From assembly GCA_004556545.1 (NCBI GenBank), contig SFGO01000086.1, positions 1 through 20,962 of the forward strand: 20,962 bases of DNA. Direction: 5' to 3'. Position 1 is the stretch's first letter, and every line of letters begins with the position of its first letter. Source of the DNA: Clostridiales bacterium (GTDB taxonomy: Bacteria; Bacillota; Clostridia; Christensenellales; Aristaeellaceae). Both the position numbers and the translations under genes were made by a program. The notes beneath the pieces were generated by a model that had not been told where the DNA came from, searched no databases, and saw only the letters and a list, made by a program, of their open reading frames with translations. Positions 1 through 9,469 of this stretch are shown here, piece by piece.

Positions 1-65
1 TCGACTGCCAGGTCGTTTCTAGTGTATCATCGGGAGGATTTTTTTCATAGCTTAAGCTTTAACCT

Positions 66-93
66 CCACCGGCTGAGCCGGTGGTTTTCTCTT
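66..93 (+). terminator. Plus-strand hairpin with T-rich tail
   Basis: An 8-bp perfect stem (CCACCGGC / GCCGGTGG, loop TGA) is followed by TTTTCTCTT. It is the first of three plus-strand hairpins in 140 bp. No plus-strand gene end is certain at the left edge, so it probably terminates a gene outside the window. Structured ends of IS200/IS605-type elements can look similar, but nothing else here supports one. Confidence 0.5.
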
Positions 94-100
94 ACCAACG

Positions 101-134
101 AAGCCCATGCTTTCTTTCGAAAACATGGGCTTTT
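101..134 (+). terminator. Second tandem plus-strand hairpin
   Basis: A 9-bp stem AAGCCCATG / CATGGGCTT, with a further TTTC/GAAA pairing inside the loop, is followed by TTTT. On the minus strand no T-tract follows, so it fits plus-strand termination better than the end of the SH3b gene. Confidence 0.45.
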
Positions 135-141
135 CGCTGGA

Positions 142-177
142 ACGGCCGGTGCGCTTGCAGCGCAGGCCGTCTTTTTT
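142..177 (+). terminator. Third tandem plus-strand terminator (strong)
   Basis: Stem ACGGCC / GGCCGT encloses TGCGC / GCGCA with a 2-nt GG bulge (148-149) and is followed by C and six Ts (172-177). This is a canonical intrinsic terminator for plus-strand transcription. It faces the convergent SH3b gene and would stop read-through into it. The same stem may help end the minus-strand gene, although no T-tract lies on that side. Confidence 0.6.
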
Positions 178-199
178 CTTTGGGGAAACGGAAACCTTC

Positions 200-1141
200 T
201 TACTTCACAACCTGAAAGAAGTAACGGCTCACATAGCCTTCGGTGCCGTCGATGGTGGCCTTGCACCACACATCGCCCACTTCCGTCACCTGAATTTCGG
301 TGCCCACGGGATACGCCTTGATGATGGAGGCGCTCAGACCGGGGGCCTTACGGAAATTCACGATGCCGTTGCCGTTGGGGTTCACCAGCTTGGCGGTGAA
401 GGGAGCCTGCGGCAGGGTGGAAGTCGCGCCGGAGGAAGAGCCCACCACGGAGATGAACTTCTTCATCATGTAGCCGGTCTTGCCGTCCACGCTCACCTTG
501 TAGAAGCTGCCGCTTTCACCCAGAATGGTGACGGCAGTGCCGTTGCGATAGTAGCCCAGAACGCGGGCGTCGGTGCTGGCGGTTTCCCGCAGCAGCAGAA
601 CCTGATTCGCGCCGGGGTTCTTCACCACGCCCTGCTTGCCGCTGGGCTTGGCGGTGCTTCCGCTGCCGGTATTGCCGGACAGGAAGCGGCTGGCCACATA
701 GCCGACCACGTCGCCCTGCTGCACCTTGTACCAGCCGTTGCCCTTGCTCAGCACGGTCACGGTGGAGCCGTTCTTGAAGCTGGTAACGATGTCGCCGGTC
801 AGGGAGGGAGCGGTTCGCACGTTCAGGCCGATGCCGGTGTTGGTGCGCACGGTCAGGGTGTTGCTGACGTTGGAGTCGGTCAGGTACTTGGACAGGACGT
901 AGCCGGTCTTACCGTTGACCTGCACCTTGCTCCAGTCGCCGGTGGTTTCCAGCACGGTCATCCAGGTGCCCGTGGGGTACTGGCCCAGCACGGAAGCGTT
1001 CAGGCTGGGCTCCTTGCGGAGGTTCAGACCGCCGCCGGTCACGACCTTATAGCTTTCCGCCAGCGAAACCAGCGGCAGCGATACGGCCAGCACCAGAGCG
1101 ATCACCGGGAGGCATCTTTTGTATAGACGGGTCTTTTGCAT
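200..1141 (-). CDS. Secreted protein of four bacterial SH3 (SH3b) repeats
   Basis: This 313-aa exported protein has a signal peptide (residues 1 to about 28: KTRLYKR positive region, hydrophobic VIALVLAVSLPLVSLA, likely cleavage before ES). Four SH3b units follow at about 32-88, 97-154, 171-231 and 249-310. Each has the family pattern LNLR-like near its start (39-42, 106-109, 182-185, 261-264), a Gly/Trp middle and a terminal GYV/GYM (80, 147, 223, 302). Serine/glycine linkers separate units 2-3 and 3-4. No catalytic domain is present. SH3b domains generally bind peptidoglycan peptides, so the inferred role is a cell-wall-binding or scaffold protein outside the membrane. The ATG start is supported by AAAGGAGGT 8 nt upstream. 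The gene stands alone on the minus strand, and I could not identify its promoter. Confidence 0.9.
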   Translation of the reverse strand: MQKTRLYKRCLPVIALVLAVSLPLVSLAESYKVVTGGGLNLRKEPSLNASVLGQYPTGTWMTVLETTGDWSKVQVNGKTGYVLSKYLTDSNVSNTLTVRTNTGIGLNVRTAPSLTGDIVTSFKNGSTVTVLSKGNGWYKVQQGDVVGYVASRFLSGNTGSGSTAKPSGKQGVVKNPGANQVLLLRETASTDARVLGYYRNGTAVTILGESGSFYKVSVDGKTGYMMKKFISVVGSSSGATSTLPQAPFTAKLVNPNGNGIVNFRKAPGLSASIIKAYPVGTEIQVTEVGDVWCKATIDGTEGYVSRYFFQVVK

Positions 1142-1511
1142 TGTGGAATACCTCCTTTTCTTTCATGGCGCGGCAGATTTTCCGTGCCATTCGCCTATCC
1201 GACGAACGGAGGGGTTTGCTTCATGCACAAAAATACTGGTAAATAAAGGGTTTCCGGGCCGATTGCGGGTAAGGCTCCCGCTCTTTTTCCATCTGTTTCC
1301 ATACGCCGCTTCCAGACAGGCCGCTGCGTAATGCTTTCCTGCAGCAGAGCTGTCAAAAATTTCCTTCTTTTGGGGAGCCGCGCCCGCCTTTTTTCTTCTT
1401 TTTCAAGAGAAAACGTCCGCCGCTGGCAAGCATTGTTTGTCGAAAAAGGCGGCGCTCGGGGCAAGATAGCGATACGCACATGCAAAGCGGCGAGGAAAGG
1501 AGACGGAAACC
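1142..1511. other. Divergent intergenic region, no gene seen
   Basis: This 370-bp gap separates the minus-strand SH3b gene from the plus-strand PRC-barrel gene and must hold both promoters. I see no near-consensus -35/-10 pair on either strand. A weak 5-bp hairpin (1265-1281) followed by TCTTTTT could be a plus-strand terminator. T-rich stretches at 1390-1410 have no clear role. Open frames here show no recognisable protein. Confidence 0.5.
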
Positions 1512-2000
1512 GTGCTGACCAGTCTGAATCGAATCGCGGGCATGCCCGTCATCTGGCAGGACCGGCAGATCGGCTGCGTAGAACGGGCCATTGCGGACAC
1601 ATCCGCCCGGCGGCTGCGCGGGCTGGTCATCCGAAAGGGCATCGGCACGGCGCGCTGGCTTCCGGCGGGAAGCGTCCGGCTGATCGGCCGCCGATGCGTT
1701 CTGGCGGGTGCCAAGCCGGAGCCGCTGCCGGACGGCCTGACGGACGTGATGATGCAGGCGTATCTGACCACCGGCGAGCGGGCGGGGCAGGTAAGCGACG
1801 CGCTGTTCAGCGGGCTAACGCTTCAGCTGGTCGCGCTGGAAATTACGCCGGGGCCGGTTTACGCGCTTCTCGGCCGCTGCGCCTACACCGTTTCCTATCG
1901 GGTAATCCACGCGGGAAAGCGAGCTGGGCAGGCGATGGTCTCCGAGCTGATGACATGGGCGGAATTTCGGGAGCATTCCAGAAGGGAGGCATGGGAATGA
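1512..2000 (+). CDS. PRC-barrel domain protein
   Basis: The 162-aa soluble protein resembles PRC-barrel proteins. The first unit (about 5-65) has the pattern GMPV..Q.RQIG.VERAI....RRLRGLVI, and a second unit (about 85-140) has TTGERAGQVSDALFSG. PRC-barrels are small beta-barrels; in spore-forming Firmicutes the YlmC/YmxH group is sporulation-associated, and others act in RNA metabolism, so the exact role is unknown. The GTG start at 1512 is preceded by AAGGAG with 9-nt spacing. The stop overlaps the start of the next gene by ATGA (1997-2000), so the two are translationally coupled. The PRC assignment is by pattern and needs a profile search. Confidence 0.7.
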   Translation: MLTSLNRIAGMPVIWQDRQIGCVERAIADTSARRLRGLVIRKGIGTARWLPAGSVRLIGRRCVLAGAKPEPLPDGLTDVMMQAYLTTGERAGQVSDALFSGLTLQLVALEITPGPVYALLGRCAYTVSYRVIHAGKRAGQAMVSELMTWAEFREHSRREAWE

Positions 2001-2140
2001 GCGCTTGGAAGGCGGCGGTTGCGGGAGCCGTCGGATTCGCGGTCGGCGCGGGTGCGATGCTGATGCCCGGCAACCAGAAAATGAAAAAGCAGGTTCAGAA
2101 GCAGGTGGATAAGCTCTCCAAAATGGCCAAGATGTGGTAA
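1997..2140 (+). CDS. Small YtxH-like membrane protein (47 aa)
   Basis: This 47-aa protein has one short hydrophobic glycine/alanine segment (about residues 5-23, AAVAGAVGFAVGAGAMLM). A lysine/glutamine-rich amphipathic tail (MKKQVQKQVDKLSKMAKMW) follows. That layout resembles short YtxH-type proteins, a stress-associated membrane-anchored family, but the match is by composition only. The ATG at 1997 is preferred over the ATG at 1991 because GGGAGG (1984-1989) is 7 nt from the former and only 1 nt from the latter. It overlaps the PRC-barrel stop by 4 nt. Confidence 0.65.
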   Translation: MSAWKAAVAGAVGFAVGAGAMLMPGNQKMKKQVQKQVDKLSKMAKMW

Positions 2141-2164
2141 CAGGGGGCGTTTTTCACAGCCGAA

Positions 2165-2191
2165 CCGCGCTCGATGGGCGCGGCTCTCTTT
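2165..2191 (+). terminator. Hairpin after the YtxH-like gene
   Basis: Stem CCGCGC / GCGCGG with a 7-nt loop is followed by CTCTCTTT. It lies 25 bp past the YtxH-like stop and could end the two-gene transcript or attenuate read-through into the membrane protein gene. Confidence 0.4.
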
Positions 2192-2222
2192 CCCGTCGCC
2201 GGGCTTTTTTCCCGGCGGCGGG
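2192..2222 (+). promoter_or_regulatory. Strong leader hairpin ahead of the AI-2E-family gene
   Basis: A 12-bp stem (2192-2203 with 2211-2222; 11 Watson-Crick pairs and one G-T) closes a T-rich loop. It ends 13 bp before the Shine-Dalgarno sequence. No T-tract follows the right arm, so it is not an ordinary terminator. It may protect or modulate the 5' leader of the downstream gene. Confidence 0.35.
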
Positions 2223-2248
2223 ATCAAAACCGAAAGGAGGTAAAAGTC

Positions 2249-3310
2249 GTGCAGGCTCAAAGGAGACTGCGCCTTCATGGGAAATACTGGAAGCGCTGGG
2301 CTTGCGGCATTCTGTCAGGAGCTTTGATTCTTTGGCAGCGGACGCTTTTTTCGAGCATGATCCGCCAATTATTTCTGGGTCTTCTGGTCATGCTGGCGGC
2401 GCTTCCGCTGATGCGCAGGCTGGAAAGAAGGCTTCCCAGCAGTTGGGCGGCCACGCTGGCCATGACGGGACTCAGTGCAGGACTGGGGCTGTTTTTCCTC
2501 GTGCTGATCCCTCCGCTGGCAGGGCAGGCCCGGCAGATCGGCACGGCCTTGCCGGGGCTATACCGCCAGATCGGGGAACTTTTCCGTCAGGGCGAAGAAT
2601 GGCTCAGCCGGAACGGCGTCGCATTGGATCAGCAGATGCAGGAAACCCTGCTGGAAAAAGGAGAGCTTCTGCTTTCCGACGCAGCCGGTTCCCTGACCAA
2701 GCGGCTGAACGGCGTTGCCGGAGGAATCGGCCGTTGGATGCTGGCCCCGGTCTTCGCCTTTTATCTGCTCCGGGACCGGCGGCGCATCACCGATTGGCTC
2801 TTATCCCTGCTTCCGTTAAACCGGCGGGAAATGACCGTGCGCATCGTTCGGGAAATGGGGCGGGAAAGTGTGGGCTATCTGCGGGGGCAGCTGCTGGTAT
2901 CGCTGGCGGTCGGCGGCTTTACCGGGCTGGGGCTTTTATTGTGCGGCGTTCCCTCGTGGCTGCTGCTGGGGTTCCTGATGGGCCTTCTGGAGCTGATTCC
3001 CTATGTAGGGCCTTTTCTGGGCGGGGTGCTGGTGGCGCTGTTCGCCTGGCCTGGCGGATGGAGCCGAATGCTATGGTCGCTGGGCGTGGTGGTGCTGGTG
3101 CAGCAGCTGGAGGGCGGCATGCTTTCCCCGCAGCTGATGAGCGAAACCACCCGGCTGCATCCCATTGTGGTGCTGCTGTGCGTGATGGCGGGCGGCGCGG
3201 CCGGAGGGATCACCGGCGTTCTGCTGGCCATTCCCGCAGTGCTGTGCCTGAGAGCTGCCCTGCGGGTCATCCAGCTCAAACGGCTGGAAGAACAGTTTGA
3301 GGAAACGTAA
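2249..3310 (+). CDS. AI-2E family / YtvI-like integral membrane protein
   Basis: The 353-aa polytopic membrane protein belongs to the AI-2E transporter family (PF01594 type). The family hallmarks are paired N-terminal membrane helices, a central soluble stretch rich in charged residues (about 95-165) and a C-terminal helix cluster with the signature ELIPYVGPFLGG. Members include YtvI of Bacillus sporulation and Na+/H+ antiporters; most have no proven substrate, so 'AI-2 exporter' should not be assumed. The GTG at 2249 is chosen because AAAGGAGG ends 8 nt upstream; the longer open frame from 2174 runs through the leader hairpins. It follows the PRC-barrel/YtxH-like pair by 108 bp on the same strand. 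A strong hairpin follows the stop. Confidence 0.85.
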   Translation: MQAQRRLRLHGKYWKRWACGILSGALILWQRTLFSSMIRQLFLGLLVMLAALPLMRRLERRLPSSWAATLAMTGLSAGLGLFFLVLIPPLAGQARQIGTALPGLYRQIGELFRQGEEWLSRNGVALDQQMQETLLEKGELLLSDAAGSLTKRLNGVAGGIGRWMLAPVFAFYLLRDRRRITDWLLSLLPLNRREMTVRIVREMGRESVGYLRGQLLVSLAVGGFTGLGLLLCGVPSWLLLGFLMGLLELIPYVGPFLGGVLVALFAWPGGWSRMLWSLGVVVLVQQLEGGMLSPQLMSETTRLHPIVVLLCVMAGGAAGGITGVLLAIPAVLCLRAALRVIQLKRLEEQFEET

Positions 3311-3312
3311 CG

Positions 3313-3345
3313 CGCCGGATTCCCCCTTGCGGAGGGAATCCGGCG
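3313..3345 (+). terminator. Perfect 12-bp hairpin after the AI-2E-family gene
   Basis: CGCCGGATTCCC pairs perfectly with GGGAATCCGGCG around a 9-nt loop and begins 2 bp after the stop codon. No T-tract follows, so it may act as an RNA 3'-end stabiliser or a weak terminator. Confidence 0.6.
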
Positions 3346-3658
3346 TATCTGTATATCGTCGCGGTAAAGCCGCGCTGCGGTTTGTCGCGCTCGGAGCGGA
3401 GGGTGGAGAACGCACGGGGAACAGAAGGAGACCAGCCCCTTATGAATATCGTCCCGGTTTGCCGCCGGACGGCCTTACACCGCCGTCCGAGCCATCTTAC
3501 GTAAGAGCTTCCCTGAATGCCGCCTCCGAAGCGCATTGGTTTGTCGCTTCCTTGTCGACACCCATAGAATACCAGACAAAAATGAGGAAACCGTGAAGAA
3601 ATGGGAAAGGTTCTTTGAACCCTGTGGGGTGCGGCGGCGAAACCGCCGCTTTATGGGG
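3346..3658. other. Non-coding stretch before repeat copy 1
   Basis: No recognisable gene on either strand. It holds several stem-loops, including an 8-bp stem CGGACGGC / GCCGTCCG (3466-3489) and GCGGCGG / CCGCCGC (3631-3649). The latter directly abuts the repeat element and would be a terminator-like stem on the minus strand. The hairpin density resembles the adjoining repeat, so part of this stretch may be mobile-element debris. Confidence 0.4.
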
Positions 3659-4059
3659 TCAGCCTGTCGAAAAAAACCAAGTTGACTGCTGCCGCCCGCA
3701 AACAGCGCTTTGCGGCCCGCCCCGCGTGTCTGCGGCCAAGCCCTGCGCTACGCTGGTGCTTGGCTACGCGCTTCATGGCTTTCAGCCATTTCCGGTAGCC
3801 CTTCGGGCTATCCTCGTCCTCGGTGCTGCGCACCCTTAAGCTGGTTTGCGGGAAAAGTGCTGCGGCAAAAGGTTAGGGACTCCGCCCCTATAACCCCGGC
3901 AGGCACCGGAGGGAAGCGGGTGCCCAGTGGGCACAACCGCCGTAGGCGGTTAGCGACCCGCAGGTGTGTCACGAAACGAGCGGGGACTACGGCAGTAGTC
4001 CTCCGCGACGTTTGAGTGGCAGCAGTGCCTCCTGCACCTCCACTTTTTTGGCACTCCGC
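3659..4059 (-). repeat. Dispersed structured repeat, copy 1 (inverted, two loop expansions)
   Basis: Read on the minus strand, this is the same element as 13951-14099 and 19336-19481, but 401 bp long. Shared blocks are the 5' end (GAGTGCCAAAAAAGTGGAGG), GCAGGAGGCACT, GCCGGGGTTATAGGGGCGGA, the GCAGCAC hairpin, the CCCGCAAAC / GTTTGCGGG arms and the 3' end TTTTTTCGACAGGCTGA. Two extra segments lie exactly in hairpin loops: 3908-4023 (about 116 bp) in hairpin 1 and 3704-3843 (about 140 bp) in hairpin 4. Both extra segments contain stem-loops of their own, such as ATGGCT / AGCCAT. The 5' edge lies 4 bp beyond the stop codon of the 65-aa minus-strand gene. Confidence 0.85.
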
Positions 4060-4063
4060 CGTT

Positions 4064-4261
4064 TTACGGTGCTTCCTCCGGCCCTTTGGCGGACGTATCC
4101 ACCTTCTGCTGATGAATGGCGTACAGCCGGGCATAATGCTCCGCTTCGCTGGGATCCATCACCGCCGAGGGGATCAGCCCGGTGCATTCCGTGGCCGAGC
4201 TCAGGTTTTCCACCTCTGCTATGGGCGGATTGGGAAGAACGGGTTTTCTTTCTTTTCGCAT
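4064..4261 (-). CDS. 65-aa conserved-looking small protein of unknown function
   Basis: Not assigned to a named family. The 65-aa product starts MRKERKPVLPNPP and has no membrane segment or signal peptide. It contains ENLSSATECTGLIPS followed by acidic SEAEHYARLYAIHQQ; similar ATECTGL-containing short proteins are, as far as I recall, common in Clostridia. Three ATGs in a row occur (4267, 4264, 4261). The third is preferred because AGGAGGT (4268-4274) is then 6 nt away. The good Shine-Dalgarno supports a real gene. It lies 120 bp downstream of ppdK on the same strand, beyond that gene's terminator. Repeat copy 1 begins just after its stop. Confidence 0.7.
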   Translation of the reverse strand: MRKERKPVLPNPPIAEVENLSSATECTGLIPSAVMDPSEAEHYARLYAIHQQKVDTSAKGPEEAP

Positions 4262-4331
4262 CATCATACCTCCTGACGGAGACAGTTTATGCGAAAATGG
4301 GCAACGGGAAACGTGGAAAAGACGGGCAACG

Positions 4332-4366
4332 AAAAACAGGGCCGTCCACCGAAGCGGACGGACCTG
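4332..4366 (-). terminator. ppdK intrinsic terminator
   Basis: On the minus strand an 11-position stem (CAGGTCCGTCC with GGACGGCCCTG, one mismatch) carries an 8-nt loop and is followed by TTTTT. It starts 15 bp past the ppdK stop, a canonical Rho-independent terminator. Confidence 0.85.
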
Positions 4367-4381
4367 CCGAAAACGGGATGA

Positions 4382-7018
<2,637 letters not shown>

Positions 7019-7103
7019 TGTGTCAGCTTTCCTCCTTATATAGATAGCGGACGAATCACCGGCGGAACCACTCCCCAATGCTCATCCTTTCACCAACCAA
7101 ATC

Positions 7104-7132
7104 AGTATACCCGTTTTAACGGGAAATTTCAA
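7104..7132 (-). promoter_or_regulatory. ppdK promoter with palindrome in the spacer
   Basis: On the minus strand, TTGAAA (7127-7132), a 17-bp spacer and TATACT (7104-7109) form a housekeeping-sigma promoter. It gives a leader of roughly 80 nt. The spacer contains a 6-bp inverted repeat CCCGTT-N2-AACGGG (7110-7123), placed where a repressor could block polymerase. Confidence 0.75.
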
Positions 7133-7147
7133 CATTTTTTTGTATTC

Positions 7148-7176
7148 TTGACACCCTATTTTGCCAAAGCTATAAT
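7148..7176 (+). promoter_or_regulatory. Consensus promoter of the lgt operon
   Basis: TTGACA (7148-7153), a 17-bp spacer and TATAAT (7171-7176) match the housekeeping consensus perfectly. The expected start near 7183 leaves a leader of about 20 nt before the TTG start of lgt. It is back to back with the ppdK promoter; the -35 boxes are 15 bp apart. Confidence 0.9.
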
Positions 7177-7205
7177 GAATAAAACTTTGGGAAGGGGCGA
7201 AACGC

Positions 7206-8315
7206 TTGGCGATTCCCTACAGCCGCACTCTTTTTCTGGGCGTCAGCTGGTACAGCGTGCTGATCGTGGCGGGCATTCTCTGCGCCATTTTGCTGGCAGA
7301 ACAGGAGGAACGCCGCCGCAAGCTGCCGAAGGACACCGTTATCGACCTGGCGCTTTGGGTCATTCCCTTCGGGATCGTGGGCGCGCGGCTTTACTACGTT
7401 CTCATGAGTCTGGATCAGTTCCGGGCGAATCCCGTTTCCGTATTGTATATCTGGGAAGGCGGCATCGCCATCTACGGCGGGATCCTGGGCGGCCTGCTGG
7501 CGGCGTTCCTCTATGCCCGGCGGAAAAAGCTGAATTTTCTCACATTGGCGGATGCGCTGATCCCCGGCGTTCTGCTGGCGCAGGCCATCGGCCGCTGGGG
7601 CAATTACTTCAACATGGAATGCTACGGCCCGGAAATTCTGTCCCCGGCTTTTCAGTTTTTCCCCGTGGGCGTGCTGATCCCGGACGGAACCGGCGGCTAT
7701 GCATGGCACATGGCCACGTTTTTCTATGAATCCCTCTGGAATTTGTGCGGGTTCCTGGCCCTGTGGGGGCTGCGCAAACGGCAGAACCGTCCGGGCAATC
7801 TGCTGGCCTGGTATCTGCTGATCTACGGCAGCGGCCGTTTCATCATCGAGCAGCTGCGGCAGGACAGCCTGTACGTGGGCTCCCTGCGGGCCTCCCAATG
7901 GCTGAGCCTGATCTTCTGCATCGCCGCTGCCCTTTGGCTGCTGTGGGGCTGTTATGGCAAAAATCGCTGGAAAATTTGGCTTTCTCTGCTCTCGGCTCTT
8001 CTGCTGATTTCCCGGTGGTTCCTGCTGAACGAACCGCTCTGGTATGGACTGGTTCTGCTGGCGGGTCTGACTGCCGGTCACACGGCTCTGGCCCCGCTGA
8101 AAGGGAAGGCCCGTTTGTTCTGGCTTCTGCCCTTTTTCCTTGATCTGGCAGGGCTGGCGCTCTGCGTCTTTTCTTCCGCTTCGTTTTTCCCGCACCTGCA
8201 CACTGCGCTGTGCAGCGTGACCCTCCCCCTGTACCTGGGCTGGCTTTCCGGCCCGTCCTTCTCTTCCCCATCAACCCACGCAAAGGAGACGGAACCATGC
8301 CCGCCGGAAACCTGA
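7206..8315 (+). CDS. lgt: Prolipoprotein diacylglyceryl transferase with C-terminal membrane extension
   Basis: Lgt transfers diacylglycerol from phosphatidylglycerol to the lipobox cysteine of prolipoproteins in the cytoplasmic membrane, the first step of lipoprotein maturation. The signature GRWGNYFNMECYG is present (from about residue 130). Also present are GARLYYVL, WEGGIAIYGGILGG and SGRFIIEQLRQDSL, which carries the conserved arginine region. The protein has 369 aa, whereas typical Lgt has about 260-290. The extra C-terminal portion (from about 255) adds hydrophobic segments and a Ser/Thr/Pro-rich end. The TTG at 7206 is supported by AAGGGG 8 nt upstream and by the short leader from the promoter. 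Its 3' end overlaps the next gene by 19 nt. Confidence 0.93.
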   Translation: MAIPYSRTLFLGVSWYSVLIVAGILCAILLAEQEERRRKLPKDTVIDLALWVIPFGIVGARLYYVLMSLDQFRANPVSVLYIWEGGIAIYGGILGGLLAAFLYARRKKLNFLTLADALIPGVLLAQAIGRWGNYFNMECYGPEILSPAFQFFPVGVLIPDGTGGYAWHMATFFYESLWNLCGFLALWGLRKRQNRPGNLLAWYLLIYGSGRFIIEQLRQDSLYVGSLRASQWLSLIFCIAAALWLLWGCYGKNRWKIWLSLLSALLLISRWFLLNEPLWYGLVLLAGLTAGHTALAPLKGKARLFWLLPFFLDLAGLALCVFSSASFFPHLHTALCSVTLPLYLGWLSGPSFSSPSTHAKETEPCPPET

Positions 8316-9469
8316 AAAACACGCTCTATCAGCTGGCCCTGCCCATTTTGGGTCTTCGTTCCCCCATTGCCTCCGTACAGGGCGGGAGTGACGACGAAAA
8401 CGCCCGGCTCTGCCGATTGCTGAGATCCCAACATGCCGTAGGGGCGTGTATCCAGCGTTTTGAAAAGGGCCGGCTGACCGAATGCTTCACTGCCGGGAAC
8501 GCCCGCATGGAGCCAAGTGCCCAGCCCGTCACAGCCGAGACCGTCTTCCGTACCGCTTCCATCGCCAAGATGGTCACGGCACTGCTGGTCTTTCGCCTGC
8601 AAACGCTGGACAAACTGAACGTCTGCGAAGAGCTTTCTGACTTTCTGGGCGTACCCGTCCAGAATCCCCATTACCCGCAGGCCCCCATTACGCTGGGCAT
8701 GCTGCTGAACCACACCTCCAGCATCGTGGACAGCCCGGCCTATTTCGCGTCCTTTCAGCAGCCCGTCTCCCTGACGGAGCTGCTTCAAAACCCTGCGTCC
8801 TATTCCGGCTCCCTGCCCGGCCTCCAATTCCGCTACAGCAATTTTGCCGCCGGGTTGATCGGCTGTCTGCTGGAAAAGCGCTTTCAGCAAAGCTTTGAGC
8901 AGTTGGCGCAGGAGCATCTGTTTCAGCCCTTGGGGGTCAGCGCCACCTTCGATCTCAGCACCCTGAAAGAAAAACCTGTGGCGGACAGCTGGCGGGTTCT
9001 GCCCCGGGAGCGCTGCTTTGACGCGGAAAAGCGTATGGCTGCGGCCTTTTCTCTGGACGAGCCCGACCCGGAGCGTCACTATCTGCTGGCCTCGGGCAGT
9101 CTTTTCCTGACGGCGAAGGATCTGGCCAAGCTGGCCCTGACCGCGTGGAACGGTCACGACGGCTTTCTTTCCCCGGAATGTCTGTCCCTGATGCAGACGC
9201 CCACCGTGCCGTGGCCCCGGCAGGAGGTCTGTCTCCGCCACGGCATGGGTCTTCTGAAACTGGACGACCCGGCCATTGTGAAAAAGCCGCTTTGGGGGCA
9301 TCAGGGCTTTGCCTACGGCGCGGTGAACGGCGTGTTTTTCGATGAAGAAGGCAGCGGGTTCGCCTGTCTGAACAGCGGCGTCAGCGAGCAGCGGCAGGGG
9401 CACCTGGCCGTTATCAACCGCGACTTGATCCGCTTCTTTTTCGGGGAGGCTTTCGCCCATGACCGATGA
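8297..9469 (+). CDS. Serine hydrolase of the beta-lactamase/PBP (class C-like) fold
   Basis: The 390-aa protein has the three active-site motifs of the PF00144 family: SIAK (Ser88, Lys91), YSN (Tyr180-Asn182) and HQG (His335 region, GHQGFAYG). LLNHTSSI and FQPLGV, typical of the family, are also present. Members include class C beta-lactamases, D-aminopeptidases and esterases; the sequence does not decide the substrate, so resistance should not be assumed. No signal peptide is visible, so it may be cytoplasmic, unlike true periplasmic or exported beta-lactamases. The ATG at 8297 follows AAAGGAG with 8-nt spacing and lies inside the end of lgt. Its own stop overlaps the recX start by 11 nt, placing it in the middle of a coupled three-gene operon. 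Confidence 0.9.
   Translation: MPAGNLKNTLYQLALPILGLRSPIASVQGGSDDENARLCRLLRSQHAVGACIQRFEKGRLTECFTAGNARMEPSAQPVTAETVFRTASIAKMVTALLVFRLQTLDKLNVCEELSDFLGVPVQNPHYPQAPITLGMLLNHTSSIVDSPAYFASFQQPVSLTELLQNPASYSGSLPGLQFRYSNFAAGLIGCLLEKRFQQSFEQLAQEHLFQPLGVSATFDLSTLKEKPVADSWRVLPRERCFDAEKRMAAAFSLDEPDPERHYLLASGSLFLTAKDLAKLALTAWNGHDGFLSPECLSLMQTPTVPWPRQEVCLRHGMGLLKLDDPAIVKKPLWGHQGFAYGAVNGVFFDEEGSGFACLNSGVSEQRQGHLAVINRDLIRFFFGEAFAHDR

Noticed and set aside
1..95. Right end of an IS200/IS605 or TnpB element
   Set aside because: A strong CCACCGGC hairpin near a TTAAGC motif resembles such ends, but no transposase or TnpB fragment is visible, and an ordinary terminator explains it.
107..1126. 339-aa plus-strand open frame across the SH3b gene
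   Set aside because: His/Gly/Ala-rich shadow of the four-repeat SH3b protein. It starts upstream of the third tandem terminator.
2134..3300. 388-aa plus-strand frame overlapping the AI-2E-family gene
   Set aside because: Arg/Ala/Gly-rich composition typical of a frame shadow; the other frame has clean membrane helices and the PYVGPFLGG signature.
3346..3658. Small protein genes on either strand
   Set aside because: Frames of 86-99 aa exist but have shadow-like Arg/Pro composition, no Shine-Dalgarno sequence and no motif.
8297..9469. Annotation as an antibiotic-resistance beta-lactamase
   Set aside because: The active-site motifs are shared by many peptidases and esterases, and there is no export signal. 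Only the broad family is supported.
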